Below are positions 43,708 through 53,081 of a stretch of DNA of 64,000 bases, in pieces; within the stretch, counting starts at the first letter, position 1, and each line of letters starts with the position of its first letter. The stretch is from Marivivens donghaensis (GTDB lineage Bacteria > Pseudomonadota > Alphaproteobacteria > Rhodobacterales > Rhodobacteraceae). The stretch spans positions 372,001 through 436,000 of the forward strand of contig NZ_JALNPR010000002.1 in assembly GCF_023541015.1 (NCBI RefSeq). Reading direction: 5' to 3'. The position numbers were made by a program, and so were the translations under genes. The notes beneath the pieces are model-generated. The model was not told the origin of the DNA, searched no databases, and saw nothing but the letters and a program-made list of their open reading frames with translations.

Positions 43708-45024
43708 TCAATTCTGACGTCCCTGCCGCTTGGCCCTTAGGCCTGCGAAATAGTCTGCCCGCTTCTTAAGATCACGCTCAAACCCACGATCAACGGGTTT
43801 GTAGAACGTTGGGCGTTGCATGGTCTCTGGAAAGTAGTTTTGCCCTGAAAACCCGTCCTCAGCGTCATGGTCATAGGCATAGCCTGCGCCATACCCTTGC
43901 TCTTTCATCATCTTTGTCGGAGCGTTGAGTATATGTTTGGGCGGCGGCTCACTTCCCGATTTTCGCGCGGCATCTCTGGATGCCTTATAGGCCACATATC
44001 CTGCGTTGGTTTTCGGCGCGAGCGCGAGGTAGATGACCGCCTGCGCCAAAGCCAATTCGCCCTCGGGGCTTCCAAGCCGTTCATACGTCTCCCACGCATG
44101 CAGGCAAATCGTTTGAGCATTAGGGTCGGCCAGCGCGATGTCCTCAACCGCCATACGCAATATCCGCCGCGCCAAGTAACGAGGGTCTTCGCCGCCCTCT
44201 AACATGCGCGAATACCAGTAGAGCGCAGCATCAGGATCTGAACCGCGCACGGACTTATGCAGTGCCGAAATCAGGTTGTAATGCTCTTCACCAGACTTAT
44301 CGTATTTCGCCGCCCGTCGCATCAGACGGGTCGTAAGCTGGTCGACACCCAAAGGCGTGGTAATTTTCCACGCGAGAACCTGTTCGATGAGGTTCAGCAA
44401 GGCTCGCCCGTCCCCGTCGGCCATGTCTAAAAGCGCCGTGCGCGCCGCAGGTTCGAGCAACAGCGTTTTACCCGCCTCGTCCTCTGCCCGCGCTGCCATT
44501 TTCTCAAGCTCCTCCGTCGATAAGCGATTGAGCACCAAGACCTGCGCACGGCTCAGAATAGCAGCGTTTAGTTCGAACGATGGGTTTTCGGTCGTCGCCC
44601 CAACGAGCACGATTGTGCCGTCCTCCATATGGGGCAAAAAGCTGTCCTGCTGGGCTTTGTTAAAACGATGAATCTCGTCCACGAACAAAAGAGTGCCACG
44701 CCCATTTGCGCGACGCAGCTTTGCTGCCTCGAACACCTTTCGAAGGTCGGGAACGCCCGTAAAAATCGCGCTGATCTGTTCAAAATGAAGTTCGGTTTCA
44801 CGAGCAAGCAATCGCGCAATCGTCGTCTTACCAACACCCGGTGGACCCCAGAGAATCAAGGACGACAACGACCCCGACGCGAGCATAACGCCCAAGGGGC
44901 CATCGGGGCCGAGAACCTGCTCTTGCCCGATCACCTCGGCCAACGTCTGCGGCCGCAGCCGATCCGCTAGGGGACGGGGCGCGTTCTGTGTCTGAGGTGC
45001 AGGTGTTTCGAAAAGATCGGACAT
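43708..45024 (-). CDS. rarA: Replication-associated recombination protein RarA (MgsA)
   Basis: 438 residues. AAA+ ATPase with Walker A GPPGVGKTT (about 59-67) and Walker B LLFVDEIHRFNKAQQD. A clamp-loader-like C-terminal half contains SALHKSVRGSDPDAALYWYSRMLEGGEDP. Acts at stalled replication forks. It follows luxI by 39 nt on the same strand. Confidence 0.96.
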   Translation of the reverse strand: MSDLFETPAPQTQNAPRPLADRLRPQTLAEVIGQEQVLGPDGPLGVMLASGSLSSLILWGPPGVGKTTIARLLARETELHFEQISAIFTGVPDLRKVFEAAKLRRANGRGTLLFVDEIHRFNKAQQDSFLPHMEDGTIVLVGATTENPSFELNAAILSRAQVLVLNRLSTEELEKMAARAEDEAGKTLLLEPAARTALLDMADGDGRALLNLIEQVLAWKITTPLGVDQLTTRLMRRAAKYDKSGEEHYNLISALHKSVRGSDPDAALYWYSRMLEGGEDPRYLARRILRMAVEDIALADPNAQTICLHAWETYERLGSPEGELALAQAVIYLALAPKTNAGYVAYKASRDAARKSGSEPPPKHILNAPTKMMKEQGYGAGYAYDHDAEDGFSGQNYFPETMQRPTFYKPVDRGFERDLKKRADYFAGLRAKRQGRQN

Positions 45025-45063
45025 GGGCCCAACCTACGCCCGCGTCCGATCTTTGGCAAAGGG

Positions 45064-45654
45064 TCAGTGAAGTTTGTCCCCAAGATCAAACCAGACGGCC
45101 TGATAGTCCACGCCCCCCATATCCATCACCCGTCCTGCTGGTGAAATGTCGAGTGCCGCCCGTTTGGACCAACGTGTCCAATTGGCGGGTAGCAAAGCAA
45201 TCATCTTACGCGCGTTCAGTTCCCGACCAGCCGTTACAATCTGGTCCGCCAGCAGCAATCGTACGCGGAGACGGATGTTGTTGGGGATATCGTGGCCAAT
45301 GAAGCCCCGTGTCACCTCCCAAATGCCCTCATCAATCGGGGCATCCTCATACAAAAGGTCCTGCGGAATGGTTTCCAGAAGGCCTCTCTGTGCGTCGCGG
45401 ATCATGTAGCTGTAAACGCCACACCGCGCCGTCGTGGGTGTCATACGGGCCCCTGCCAACACGCGGCCCGTTGCATCATGCACGGCAACCCAGCGCGATT
45501 GCGGCGTGTCGTATTGGTCGTATTCCATACCCATCGTCTCAGGCAGGTCCCACGATCGTTTGACGATGAAAGAATCCCGCCGTGCCCGCAGGATATTTGC
45601 GAAAAGTTCGCCGTGATTGTGCATATTGGCGAACGAAAGAACGGTGCTCAGCAT
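45064..45654 (-). CDS. Acyl-homoserine lactone synthase, LuxI family
   Basis: 196 residues. Makes quorum-sensing acyl-homoserine lactone from acyl-ACP and SAM. Conserved residues are visible: Arg/Phe/Trp in RARRDSFIVKRSW, the acidic trio in MEYDQYDT, and Arg in VLAGARMTPT, followed by WEVTRGFI. It lies 60 nt after the LuxR gene on the same strand, so the pair forms one system. Confidence 0.93.
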   Translation of the reverse strand: MLSTVLSFANMHNHGELFANILRARRDSFIVKRSWDLPETMGMEYDQYDTPQSRWVAVHDATGRVLAGARMTPTTARCGVYSYMIRDAQRGLLETIPQDLLYEDAPIDEGIWEVTRGFIGHDIPNNIRLRVRLLLADQIVTAGRELNARKMIALLPANWTRWSKRAALDISPAGRVMDMGGVDYQAVWFDLGDKLH

Positions 45655-45714
45655 CAGTGCCTCCAGCGAGGGTTAAGGGTCACACAACCCTGCATCCGCA
45701 TCCCGAAAAGGACG

Positions 45715-46326
45715 TCAGAGCAGCCTGTAATCCCTCGCTTTCTGGATGGCCTCTACCGTAGTGCGGGCCTGAAGGCTCGAACGGGCGGCGGTCAACCGCG
45801 CTTTGAATGCGCTTTGAGAAATTCCGAGTTTTGCAGCAGCCGCAGCATAACGATCCCCCTCGGCAATCCGCCGCAGGGCCTCTGTTTGGGCGTCCGTTAA
45901 GGACTCGGGGGGCTGATAAATGGTATGAAGCGCGTCGATTACATCGGCAAAAGACGCAATCTCTGTATCCGTAAACTCGCGATCTGGCCGCGAGGCCGTC
46001 GCTATGGTCCGTGAGTTGAGCGATCCGAAAGACACCGCGATCCCAAAATTCATCCCAAATTCCTGCGCCTGTCCAAGAATGTTGAACGGGTCCGGAATAT
46101 CAATTTCGCTCCAACGGCAAGTGCCCACCCGATCAAGCCCCCACGCAATGATCGGATCACGGAGCGCGTAAGCCTCCCTAATGTAGTGATTAACCCATAG
46201 ACTCGGGTACGTTTGATGAGTGAACAAAGGCAGCGTGTGCCGTATGTGCAGTCCGAAAAAGAAACCATTCGGCGCGATTTGATCGAGCCTCTCTAAATGT
46301 GTTTCGATTCCAAATACCTGAGCCAT
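45715..46326 (-). CDS. LuxR-family quorum-sensing regulator
   Basis: 203 residues. The N-terminal autoinducer domain keeps the ligand residues in WVNHYIREAYALRDPIIAWG (Trp, Tyr, Asp-Pro). The C-terminal GerE helix-turn-helix is LTDAQTEALRRIAEGDRYAAAAAKLGISQSAFKARLTAA (about 142-180). It is somewhat short for the family (usually 230-250) but both domains appear complete. It probably senses the signal made by the LuxI product next door. Confidence 0.92.
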   Translation of the reverse strand: MAQVFGIETHLERLDQIAPNGFFFGLHIRHTLPLFTHQTYPSLWVNHYIREAYALRDPIIAWGLDRVGTCRWSEIDIPDPFNILGQAQEFGMNFGIAVSFGSLNSRTIATASRPDREFTDTEIASFADVIDALHTIYQPPESLTDAQTEALRRIAEGDRYAAAAAKLGISQSAFKARLTAARSSLQARTTVEAIQKARDYRLL

Positions 46327-46338
46327 ACCGCGATACTT

Positions 46339-46365
46339 TCAACCTAAGGTTTATTGGTCAACCTA
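46339..46365. promoter_or_regulatory. Direct repeats and palindrome upstream of luxR, candidate regulator site
   Basis: TCAACCTA occurs twice (46339-46346 and 46358-46365), 19 bp apart, about 12 and 31 bp upstream of the luxR start. The first copy overlaps an 11-bp palindrome AACCTAAGGTT. The location suits autoregulation by LuxR, but the match to known lux boxes is weak. Confidence 0.4.
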
Positions 46366-46410
46366 TAATTGTATCGCAAATATTCACTACCCAGAAATGG
46401 CGAAATGAAA

Positions 46411-46437
46411 AACCCCGCCAGCTATGCTGACGGGGTT
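46411..46437 (-). terminator. Rho-independent terminator of the alpha operon
   Basis: On the minus strand AACCCCGTCAG and CTGGCGGGGTT form a stem (one G-U) with a short ATAG-type loop, followed by TTTTTC, about 25 nt after the rplQ stop. Also suitable as the boundary with the luxR promoter region. Confidence 0.88.
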
Positions 46438-46461
46438 CCCAAAACTAGCGATGGTCGAGAC

Positions 46462-46890
46462 TTATTCGTCGTCGCCCAGCAGAGCTTCTTCTGCTTCAAG
46501 ACGTGCACGGTCTGCTGCGCCTTTTGCGTCAACATCACGGTCAACCAGCTCGATGATCGCCATCGGAGCCATGTCGCCATAACGGAAGCCAGCTTTCAGA
46601 ACGCGGCAGTAACCACCGTTACGCTCTGCGTAACGCGGGCCGAGGACTTCAAACAGTTTCGCAACGTGAATGTCTTGTTTCAGCTGCGCATCAGCCTGAC
46701 GGCGTGCGTGCAGGTCACCACGTTTGCCAAGAGTGATCAGCTTGTCGATGACGCGCTTCAGTTCTTTTGCTTTCGGCAGGGTGGTTTTGATTTGTTCGTG
46801 TTCGATCAACGAACCAGCCATGTTCGCAAACAGGGCTTTACGGTGTTCGTGAGTACGATTCAGACGGCGGTAACCGCGAGCGTGACGCAT
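46462..46890 (-). CDS. rplQ: 50S ribosomal protein L17
   Basis: 142 residues beginning [20 protein letters not shown], the L17 signature, with [37 protein letters not shown]. The last 20 residues are an acidic C-terminal tail ([13 protein letters not shown]) seen in alphaproteobacteria. Last gene of the alpha operon. Confidence 0.99.
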   Translation of the reverse strand: MRHARGYRRLNRTHEHRKALFANMAGSLIEHEQIKTTLPKAKELKRVIDKLITLGKRGDLHARRQADAQLKQDIHVAKLFEVLGPRYAERNGGYCRVLKAGFRYGDMAPMAIIELVDRDVDAKGAADRARLEAEEALLGDDE

Positions 46891-47007
46891 TTTAATTCTC
46901 CTAGCGTTTTATGCTTTGTCCGGTGGCCTATGCGTATTGGCCACTCTCCTTGGGGCGGGATTGCCCGAAAAGGCAGGACGTTCCCGCCCTGCCCACCGAA
47001 GCCAGAA

Positions 47008-48024
47008 TTAGAACTGGTCTTCGAATTTCTTTGCGAGGTCTTCGATGTTGTCTGGTGGCCAATCCTCGACGTCCATGCCGAGGTGCAGACCCATGCCAGA
47101 GAGCACTTCTTTGATCTCGTTGAGCGATTTGCGGCCGAAGTTCGGAGTGCGGAGCATCTCTGCTTCGGTTTTCTGGATCAGATCGCCAATGTAAACGATG
47201 TTGTCGTTCTTCAGGCAGTTTGCCGAACGTACGGACAGTTCCAGTTCGTCCACTTTCTTGAGGAGAAGCGGGTTGAACTCGAGACCATCGTCGTCCGAAC
47301 CAGCGGAAGCCGATTCCGGTTCGTCGAAGTTTACGAAGATCGACAGCTGGTCCTGCAGAATGCGAGCTGCGTAAGCAACTGCATCATCCGGAGTCAGCGA
47401 GCCGTCGGTTTCAACTTTCATCGTCAGTTTATCGTAGTCGAGAACCTGACCTTCACGGGTCGGCTGAACGTCATACGATACTTTTTTAACCGGCGAGTAG
47501 ATTGCGTCGATCGCGATGAGGCCGATCGGTGCATCTTCTGGCTTGTTTTTGTCTGCAGCTACGTAGCCTTTACCGGTGTTAACGGTAAGTTCCATGTAGA
47601 GGTCAGCGCCATCGTCGAGGTGACAGATAACGTGATCTTTGTTCAGAACTTCGATGCCTGCGGATTCCGAAATGTCACCGGCGGTAACAACGCCCGGACC
47701 TTTGGCCTGAACGGTCAAACGCTTCGGACCTTCGACGTCCATGCGGATCGCAACGCCCTTGAGGTTCAGGACGATGTCGGTGACGTCTTCACGTACACCA
47801 GCAACAGACGAAAATTCGTGCAGAACGTTGTCGATGTGAACTGCGGTGATCGCAGCGCCTTGCAGCGACGACAGCAGGATACGACGAAGTGCGTTGCCCA
47901 GTGTCAGGCCGAAACCACGCTCGAGCGGTTCAGCAATAACAGTGGCCTGACGCTGCGGGTCATTGCCCGGTTTTACGTCAAGTTGGGTCGGCTTGATAAG
48001 TTCAGCCCAGTTCTTGTGGATCAT
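47008..48024 (-). CDS. rpoA: DNA-directed RNA polymerase subunit alpha
   Basis: 338 residues. N-terminal assembly domain with [28 protein letters not shown], and the C-terminal UP-element/activator domain with [49 protein letters not shown]. The ATG at 48024 (MIHKNW) has a GGAGGGA site. A spacer of 117 nt precedes rplQ. Confidence 0.99.
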   Translation of the reverse strand: MIHKNWAELIKPTQLDVKPGNDPQRQATVIAEPLERGFGLTLGNALRRILLSSLQGAAITAVHIDNVLHEFSSVAGVREDVTDIVLNLKGVAIRMDVEGPKRLTVQAKGPGVVTAGDISESAGIEVLNKDHVICHLDDGADLYMELTVNTGKGYVAADKNKPEDAPIGLIAIDAIYSPVKKVSYDVQPTREGQVLDYDKLTMKVETDGSLTPDDAVAYAARILQDQLSIFVNFDEPESASAGSDDDGLEFNPLLLKKVDELELSVRSANCLKNDNIVYIGDLIQKTEAEMLRTPNFGRKSLNEIKEVLSGMGLHLGMDVEDWPPDNIEDLAKKFEDQF

Positions 48025-48134
48025 GCGTCCCTCCATACTTGTCTGCCTTTCATGTCCCAAAAGGCAAACGCCCGAGGTTTAAAATGACGTACTGGGGCCG
48101 TGGAAAAACCACAGCCCCAGTGGGATAATCGATA

Positions 48135-48527
48135 TTAGACGCGGCGGCGCTTAGGCGGACGGCAGCCGTTGTGTGCCAGCGGGGTCACATCACGGATCGA
48201 GGTGATGTTGAAACCAGCAGCAGCCAGAGCGCGCAGAGCGGATTCACGACCCGAACCTGGGCCCTGAACTTCTACTTCAAGCGTCTTAACGCCATGTTCC
48301 TGAGCTTTCTTGCCAGCATCTTCTGCAGCCATCTGAGCAGCATAAGGGGTCGATTTACGCGAGCCCTTGAAGCCCATGGTGCCAGCGGACGACCAAGAGA
48401 TCGCGTTGCCCTGCACGTCAGAGATCAGGATTTTGGTGTTGTTGAAGGTGGAGTTCACATGAGCAACGCCTGCTGCGATGTTCTTGGAAACTTTTTTCTT
48501 ACCACCACGACGGGTATCACGAGCCAT
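48135..48527 (-). CDS. rpsK: 30S ribosomal protein S11
   Basis: 130 residues. Blocks [39 protein letters not shown] and the C-terminal [18 protein letters not shown] are diagnostic of S11, which shapes the platform of the small subunit. 15 nt after rpsM. Confidence 0.99.
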   Translation of the reverse strand: MARDTRRGGKKKVSKNIAAGVAHVNSTFNNTKILISDVQGNAISWSSAGTMGFKGSRKSTPYAAQMAAEDAGKKAQEHGVKTLEVEVQGPGSGRESALRALAAAGFNITSIRDVTPLAHNGCRPPKRRRV

Positions 48528-48542
48528 TGTCTATGCCCTCCC

Positions 48543-48911
48543 TTACTTCTTCTTACCAGCGATGGCCTTTGCAGGGCCTTTGCGGGTGCGAGCGTTGGTG
48601 TGGGTACGCTGACCGCGAACGGGCAGATTACGACGATGACGCAGACCACGGTAGCAACCGAGGTCCATCAGACGCTTGATGTTCATTGTTACTTCGCGGC
48701 GCAGGTCACCTTCAACGGTGACGTTTGCGTCGATGTATTCACGGATTGTCAGAACTTCAGCATCGGACAGTTCGTTTACACGACGGGTCAGATCGATGTT
48801 GCATGCTTCGCAAATCTGGTTTGCGATGAACGGGCCGATGCCCGTGATGTAGGTGAGGGCGATTGGAACCCGCTTAGCAGTCGGGATGTTCACGCCGGCG
48901 ATACGTGCCAC
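48543..48911 (-). CDS. rpsM: 30S ribosomal protein S13
   Basis: 122 residues beginning [20 protein letters not shown], with [28 protein letters not shown] near the C-terminus. First gene of the alpha operon here, with rpmJ absent upstream (adk occupies that side). Confidence 0.99.
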   Translation of the reverse strand: MARIAGVNIPTAKRVPIALTYITGIGPFIANQICEACNIDLTRRVNELSDAEVLTIREYIDANVTVEGDLRREVTMNIKRLMDLGCYRGLRHRRNLPVRGQRTHTNARTRKGPAKAIAGKKK

Positions 48912-49068
48912 GTTAGCTTTCCTTTTCGTTGCGATTCCGTCGTTCCGGAATCTTTTTTCACAACGGAAGCCCGAGAGGAGACACCTAGCGGGCCACTGTT
49001 CATGAGGTGGTCATGCGAATCGGGAGCGACCCGAAAAACATGGTTGATTCCCCCAAAAGGGATGGGGC

Positions 49069-49097
49069 TGTTTATGGGGGCTTTTCGAACGGGTCAA
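49069..49097 (-). promoter_or_regulatory. Predicted promoter of rpsM-rpsK-rpoA-rplQ
   Basis: TTGACC (-35, 49092-49097), a 17-bp spacer and TAAACA (-10, 49069-49074) on the minus strand, lying between the adk terminator and rpsM. The leader would be about 150 nt. Confidence 0.6.
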
Positions 49098-49107
49098 CCC
49101 CTTGAAG

Positions 49108-49139
49108 GCAAAAGGCCCGCGAAACATGTCGCAGGCCTT
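49108..49139 (-). terminator. Terminator after adk
   Basis: On the minus strand AAGGCCTGCG, an 8-nt loop and CGCGGGCCTT form a 10-bp stem with one G-U, followed by TTTTG, about 25 nt beyond the adk stop. It separates the rplO-secY-adk unit from the alpha operon. Confidence 0.85.
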
Positions 49140-49163
49140 ACACCAATGCTTAGAAGGGTCAAA

Positions 49164-49739
49164 TTAACCCAAAATGTCCGCGATGTTTTTCGCAACATCG
49201 TCCATGCTAGCCAGACCATCGACCGACTTCAGACCGCCTTTGGCATAGTAGTAGCCGATCAGCGGGCTGGTCTGTTTGTAGTAGGCAGCCAGACGAACGC
49301 GAAGTGCGTCTTCGTTGTCATCCGCACGAACTGGTTGACCTGCAGCAGCCGCAGCCTCAGCGCGACCCACGATGCGGCTCACAAGAACCTCATCATCCAC
49401 CTGCAGTTCGATAACCGCGTCCAGCTTCTGACCCATTTCAGACAGCAGACCGTCCAGTGCGTCAGCTTGAGCAAGAGTGCGCGGGAAGCCATCAAAAATG
49501 AATCCGCCAGCAGCGCCCTGCTCTAGTTTTTCGCGAATAAGACCGATGACGATTTCATCGGTGACGAGATTGCCAGCGTCCATGACTGCTGCAACCTTCT
49601 TACCCATTTCAGTGCCGCTTGTGCGTGCCTCGCGCAGCATGTCGCCAGTCGACAGCTGCACCATGTTGCGTTCCTCCACAAGCTTTTGAGCCTGTGTTCC
49701 CTTACCCGCACCCGGCGGTCCAAGCAGAATAATGTTCAT
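49164..49739 (-). CDS. adk: Adenylate kinase, short-LID form
   Basis: 191 residues. P-loop [12 protein letters not shown] at the N-terminus, [24 protein letters not shown] and a short LID region around [18 protein letters not shown] lacking the long zinc-type lid. Balances AMP, ADP and ATP. The start overlaps the secY stop as ATGA, the usual coupling. Confidence 0.98.
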   Translation of the reverse strand: MNIILLGPPGAGKGTQAQKLVEERNMVQLSTGDMLREARTSGTEMGKKVAAVMDAGNLVTDEIVIGLIREKLEQGAAGGFIFDGFPRTLAQADALDGLLSEMGQKLDAVIELQVDDEVLVSRIVGRAEAAAAAGQPVRADDNEDALRVRLAAYYKQTSPLIGYYYAKGGLKSVDGLASMDDVAKNIADILG

Positions 49740-51097
49740 CGACGAGCCGGTCCCCTGTTCCGTTTATTGGCACCACGTTTGCCACGCAGTTGCGATTTTT
49801 CAATGAGGCCTTCGTATTGGTGAGCGAGCAAATGAGACTGCACTTGCTGGATTGTATCCATCCCAACCGACACGATGATCAGCACTGAAGTGCCGCCAAA
49901 ATAGAAAGTGAAACCGGAAAAGCTACGGATAATCTCTGGCATGAGACAAACTAACGCAAGGTAAGCCGAACCGAGCACGAGGACGCGGGTCACAACGTAG
50001 TCGAAGTATTCCGCAGTACGCTTGCCTGGACGGATACCAGGAACAAACCCGTTCTGGCTCTTGAGGTTCTCAGCAACTTCGTCGGTCTTGAACGCGACTT
50101 CCTTGGTGTAGAAGTAAGTGAAGAAGACGATCATCGCTGTGAAGAACAGCAGATAGAGCGGCTGACCGGGGCCGAAATAAGCGAGAACCCAAGACAGAAC
50201 AGCGTTAGAGGTCTGCTCCGTAAAGGTCGCGATGGTTGTCGGCAGCAATAGGAGTGCAGACGCAAAGATCGCAGGAATAACGCCAGCTGGGTTAACCTTG
50301 ATCGGGAGGTGCGAAGAACCGCCGTCATACACCTTCATACCACGCTGTTGGCGAGGGTATTGAATGTGGATCTTGCGCAGCGAGCGTTCCATGAACACCA
50401 CAAATGCAAGCACCGCAGCAAGCATCACGATTACACCGATAACAAGCATCCAGTTGCTGGTCTGCTGAGCGGTAGACAGGAACTGCGCCGCAGCAGCAGG
50501 AAGTTCGGCGACAATACCGACGAAAATGATCAGCGAGATACCATTGCCGATGCCGCGGCTGGTGATCTGTTCACCCACCCACATCAGGAACATGGTGCCG
50601 CCAACGATGGTGATCATCGTCGATGCGCGGAAGAACAGACCCGGATCATGAGCCATATCGCCCGATTCTAGCGAAACCGCGAGGCCGTAGGCCTGGAACA
50701 GCGCCAAAACCACGGTGCCGTAACGGGTATACTGAGCGAGCTTCCGACGACCTTGATCGCCTTCTTTCTTCAATTGCTTCCAGGGCTCATACATGGAGCC
50801 CATCAACTGCACGATAATCGATGCAGAGATGTAGGGCATGATGCCAAGGGCAAAGATACCCATACGGCTCAAAGCGCCGCCCGTGAACATGGCCAGCATA
50901 CCGCCGATACCCGTGTTCTGAGATGCAAAGAAGTTCTGAAGCGCGTCGATATCGATCCCAGGCACGGGAATATAAGTGCCAAGACGATACACGATCAGAA
51001 GTCCGATGGTGAAGAAGATGCGCTGACGAAGCTCTTTGGCCTTACCAAAGGTAGACCAATTGAGGTTTGCCGCCATTTGCTCTGCTGCTGAAGCCAT
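49736..51097 (-). CDS. secY: Preprotein translocase channel subunit SecY
   Basis: 453 residues with ten membrane segments. Signatures [24 protein letters not shown] and [15 protein letters not shown], and the cytoplasmic loop [33 protein letters not shown]. The basic C-terminus ([16 protein letters not shown]) overlaps adk. Forms the Sec channel with SecE and SecG. Confidence 0.99.
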   Translation of the reverse strand: MASAAEQMAANLNWSTFGKAKELRQRIFFTIGLLIVYRLGTYIPVPGIDIDALQNFFASQNTGIGGMLAMFTGGALSRMGIFALGIMPYISASIIVQLMGSMYEPWKQLKKEGDQGRRKLAQYTRYGTVVLALFQAYGLAVSLESGDMAHDPGLFFRASTMITIVGGTMFLMWVGEQITSRGIGNGISLIIFVGIVAELPAAAAQFLSTAQQTSNWMLVIGVIVMLAAVLAFVVFMERSLRKIHIQYPRQQRGMKVYDGGSSHLPIKVNPAGVIPAIFASALLLLPTTIATFTEQTSNAVLSWVLAYFGPGQPLYLLFFTAMIVFFTYFYTKEVAFKTDEVAENLKSQNGFVPGIRPGKRTAEYFDYVVTRVLVLGSAYLALVCLMPEIIRSFSGFTFYFGGTSVLIIVSVGMDTIQQVQSHLLAHQYEGLIEKSQLRGKRGANKRNRGPARR

Positions 51098-51202
51098 AAG
51101 TCGGTGTCTCTTTCATCGAAAACGCCGCCGACCGGTTTTCCCGGACGGCGGCGCAAGGAAACTAGTTAGGTAAGTAAGCGCCCGTAAGGGCACTCACAAC
51201 CC

Positions 51203-51667
51203 TTATTCTGCTGCTGCAACAACAGTCAGCTTGCCGCCAGCCTTTTCAACCGCTTCAACAGCGCCTTTCGAAGCGCCGGTAACGGAGATGGTAGCTTTTG
51301 CGGTGATCTCGCCTTTTGCAAGAACGCGGATGCCGTCCAGTTTGCGACGGATCAGGCCCGAAGCAACCAGAGTGTCTTCGTTGATGTTGGCAGCGTCGAG
51401 CTTGCCAGCGTCGATGAATTTCTGGATGAGGCCGAGGTTAACAACTGCGTATTTCTTTGCGTTCGGCGTGGTGAAGCCGCGCTTAGGCAGACGCTGGTAG
51501 AGTGGCATCTGGCCGCCTTCGTAGCCGTTAATCGCTACGCCCGAACGGGATTTCTGACCTTTGATACCACGGCCAGCAGTTTTACCTTTGCCCGAGCCCG
51601 GACCACGTGCAACGCGCATGCGTTTCTTGGTTGCGCCTGCATTATCGCGGAGTTCATTAAGTTTCAT
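51203..51667 (-). CDS. rplO: 50S ribosomal protein L15
   Basis: 154 residues. [43 protein letters not shown] opening and [22 protein letters not shown] are diagnostic. Separated from rpmD by 640 bp containing the DUF1127 gene, whereas the two genes are normally adjacent. A predicted promoter lies upstream at 51762-51790. Confidence 0.99.
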   Translation of the reverse strand: MKLNELRDNAGATKKRMRVARGPGSGKGKTAGRGIKGQKSRSGVAINGYEGGQMPLYQRLPKRGFTTPNAKKYAVVNLGLIQKFIDAGKLDAANINEDTLVASGLIRRKLDGIRVLAKGEITAKATISVTGASKGAVEAVEKAGGKLTVVAAAE

Positions 51668-51761
51668 GTCGCTTCTCCTTGCCGGAACTGCCCTCCAGCG
51701 ACGGAGTGGGCAAACACGGCATAATGGTTATGATTCTGGACCCAAAGCGGGCCACCGCGTG

Positions 51762-51790
51762 CGTATACGGCCCGAGGTTCCGTATTGCAA
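51762..51790 (-). promoter_or_regulatory. Predicted promoter of rplO-secY-adk
   Basis: TTGCAA (-35, 51785-51790), exactly 17 bp, then TATACG (-10, 51762-51767), placed just after the DUF1127 terminator and about 95 bp before the rplO start. The same -10 hexamer occurs in the rpmC promoter. Confidence 0.65.
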
Positions 51791-51802
51791 GCATTGGCTG
51801 AA

Positions 51803-51834
51803 AAAACAAAAGCCCCGATGTTTCCATCGAGGCT
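51803..51834 (-). terminator. Terminator of the DUF1127 gene
   Basis: On the minus strand AGCCTCGATG, loop GAAA and CATCGGGGCT form a 10-bp stem with one G-U, followed by TTTTGTTTTTTC. About 23 nt after the DUF1127 stop. Confidence 0.88.
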
Positions 51835-51857
51835 CAGCTTCAAACTCTAAAAGACGC

Positions 51858-52079
51858 TTAGTTCTTGTAAGCTGCCTGATGTGCAACGTCTTCGATCATT
51901 CCGCGCGAGATACCGATATCTGCGAGGTCCCGATCGGTCATTGCAGCCAGCTGGTTGTATACAGCGCGGTATTCGGCGCGACGGGCCAGCGCTTCTTTCA
52001 CTTCTGCAACTTTGGTACGGACGATTGCGCCAAGGTCAATGTGAGCGACGCGGGGTGCGTGGAAAGTGATGTGAGCCAT
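51858..52079 (-). CDS. DUF1127 small protein within the ribosomal cluster
   Basis: 73 residues. The C-terminal half carries the DUF1127 core (RAEYRAVYNQLAAMTDRDLADIGISRGMIEDVAHQAAY). The family has small, often stress-induced proteins, and the Rhodobacter member CcaF1 is linked to RNA turnover and small-RNA maturation. It sits between rpmD and rplO, flanked by its own promoter (52152-52180) and terminator, on the same strand as the ribosomal genes. Its AAAGGA-type site precedes the ATG at 52079. The function here is unknown. Confidence 0.9.
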   Translation of the reverse strand: MAHITFHAPRVAHIDLGAIVRTKVAEVKEALARRAEYRAVYNQLAAMTDRDLADIGISRGMIEDVAHQAAYKN

Positions 52080-52151
52080 TTTCGTATTCCTTTTTCAATG
52101 CCAGAGCCGGTTGCCCCGGCGAGGATGTGTTCTTGTCCTCTTCTGTCTCTA

Positions 52152-52180
52152 GATATAACCGCACCCGTTCGCGCTAACAA
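52152..52180 (-). promoter_or_regulatory. Predicted promoter of the DUF1127 gene
   Basis: TTGTTA (-35, 52175-52180), exactly 17 bp, then TATATC (-10, 52152-52157) on the minus strand. It gives a leader of about 66 nt. It lies downstream of the rpmD terminator, so DUF1127 can be expressed independently. Confidence 0.65.
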
Positions 52181-52201
52181 ATTCCCGTTTGGAACGCCCG
52201 C

Positions 52202-52218
52202 CATGCATTTACTGCATG
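52202..52218. repeat. Inverted repeat upstream of the DUF1127 promoter
   Basis: CATGCA-TTTAC-TGCATG, a perfect 6-bp inverted repeat with a 5-bp spacer, about 22 bp upstream of the predicted -35. It could bind a dimeric regulator; no family can be named. Confidence 0.4.
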
Positions 52219-52252
52219 ACGCCGCACCGCAGCATTAACTCAATTGCCCAAA

Positions 52253-52286
52253 CAAAAACGCCCCGCAGTAACCTACGGGGCGTTTT
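52253..52286 (-). terminator. Terminator after rpmD
   Basis: AAAACGCCCCG and CGGGGCGTTTT form an 11-bp perfect stem with a 10-nt loop, followed by TTTTTG on the minus strand, about 22 nt after the rpmD stop. It ends the rpmC-to-rpmD ribosomal unit. Confidence 0.92.
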
Positions 52287-52307
52287 ATAATTGCTTTGCT
52301 CTGAAGC

Positions 52308-52496
52308 TTAGCCGCGCTCTTCGATGATCTCGACGAGGTGCGGGATGCTTTCGACCATGCCGCGTACCGAAGGTGTATCTTCAAGTTCGCGAGTCTTGTG
52401 CATCTTGTTCAGACCCAGACCGATCAGCGTAGCGCGCTGTTTAGCTGGACGACGGATCGGCGAACCGATCTGTTTAACAACGATGGTTTTAGCCAT
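52308..52496 (-). CDS. rpmD: 50S ribosomal protein L30
   Basis: 62 residues. [45 protein letters not shown] is the L30 signature. 12 nt after rpsE and followed by a strong terminator instead of rplO. Confidence 0.98.
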   Translation of the reverse strand: MAKTIVVKQIGSPIRRPAKQRATLIGLGLNKMHKTRELEDTPSVRGMVESIPHLVEIIEERG

Positions 52497-52508
52497 TATA
52501 CAGACTCC

Positions 52509-53069
52509 TTACGCTTCTGCTTCGGCTGCTGCTTCTTCCGGCTTGCGGAGGATGTCAGCAACTTTCTTGCCACGACGCGCTGCAACGGAACGAGGCGAAG
52601 CTTCTTTCTTCAAACCGTCCAGAGTTGCGCGGATCATGTTGTAAGGGTTCTGCGAACCGAGCGATTTCGAAACAACGTCTTTGACGCCGAGCATTTCGAA
52701 AACTGCACGCATCGGACCACCCGCGATGATACCAGTACCTTCAGGAGCGGTGCGCATTACTACGCGACCAGCGCCGTGACGGCCTTCGATATCGTGGTGC
52801 AGGGTACGACCGTCGCGCAGCGGCACACGGATCATCTGACGCTTAGCTTGTTCGGTAGCTTTACGGATCGCTTCAGGAACTTCCTTAGCTTTACCTTTAC
52901 CGAAGCCTACGCGGCCCTTTTGGTCACCGACAACCACCAGAGCAGCGAAGCCAAAGCGCTTACCACCCTTAACGGTTTTCGAGACGCGGTTGATCGCCAC
53001 GAGACGATCGGCGAATTCCGGTGCTTCGTCGCGTTCGCGACGGTCCCGGCGGTTTTCACGTTCTGCCAT
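52509..53069 (-). CDS. rpsE: 30S ribosomal protein S5
   Basis: 186 residues. [48 protein letters not shown] is the S5 double-stranded-RNA-binding domain; [20 protein letters not shown] follows. A charged N-terminal tail and an Ala/Glu-rich C-terminus are typical of alphaproteobacteria. Confidence 0.99.
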   Translation of the reverse strand: MAERENRRDRRERDEAPEFADRLVAINRVSKTVKGGKRFGFAALVVVGDQKGRVGFGKGKAKEVPEAIRKATEQAKRQMIRVPLRDGRTLHHDIEGRHGAGRVVMRTAPEGTGIIAGGPMRAVFEMLGVKDVVSKSLGSQNPYNMIRATLDGLKKEASPRSVAARRGKKVADILRKPEEAAAEAEA

Positions 53070-53081
53070 ACTCTCGTCTCC

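Noticed and set aside
46369-48087. 572-codon open frame on the plus strand
   Set aside because: It lies entirely antisense to rplQ and rpoA and its length follows from the codon bias of those genes; the product resembles no family.
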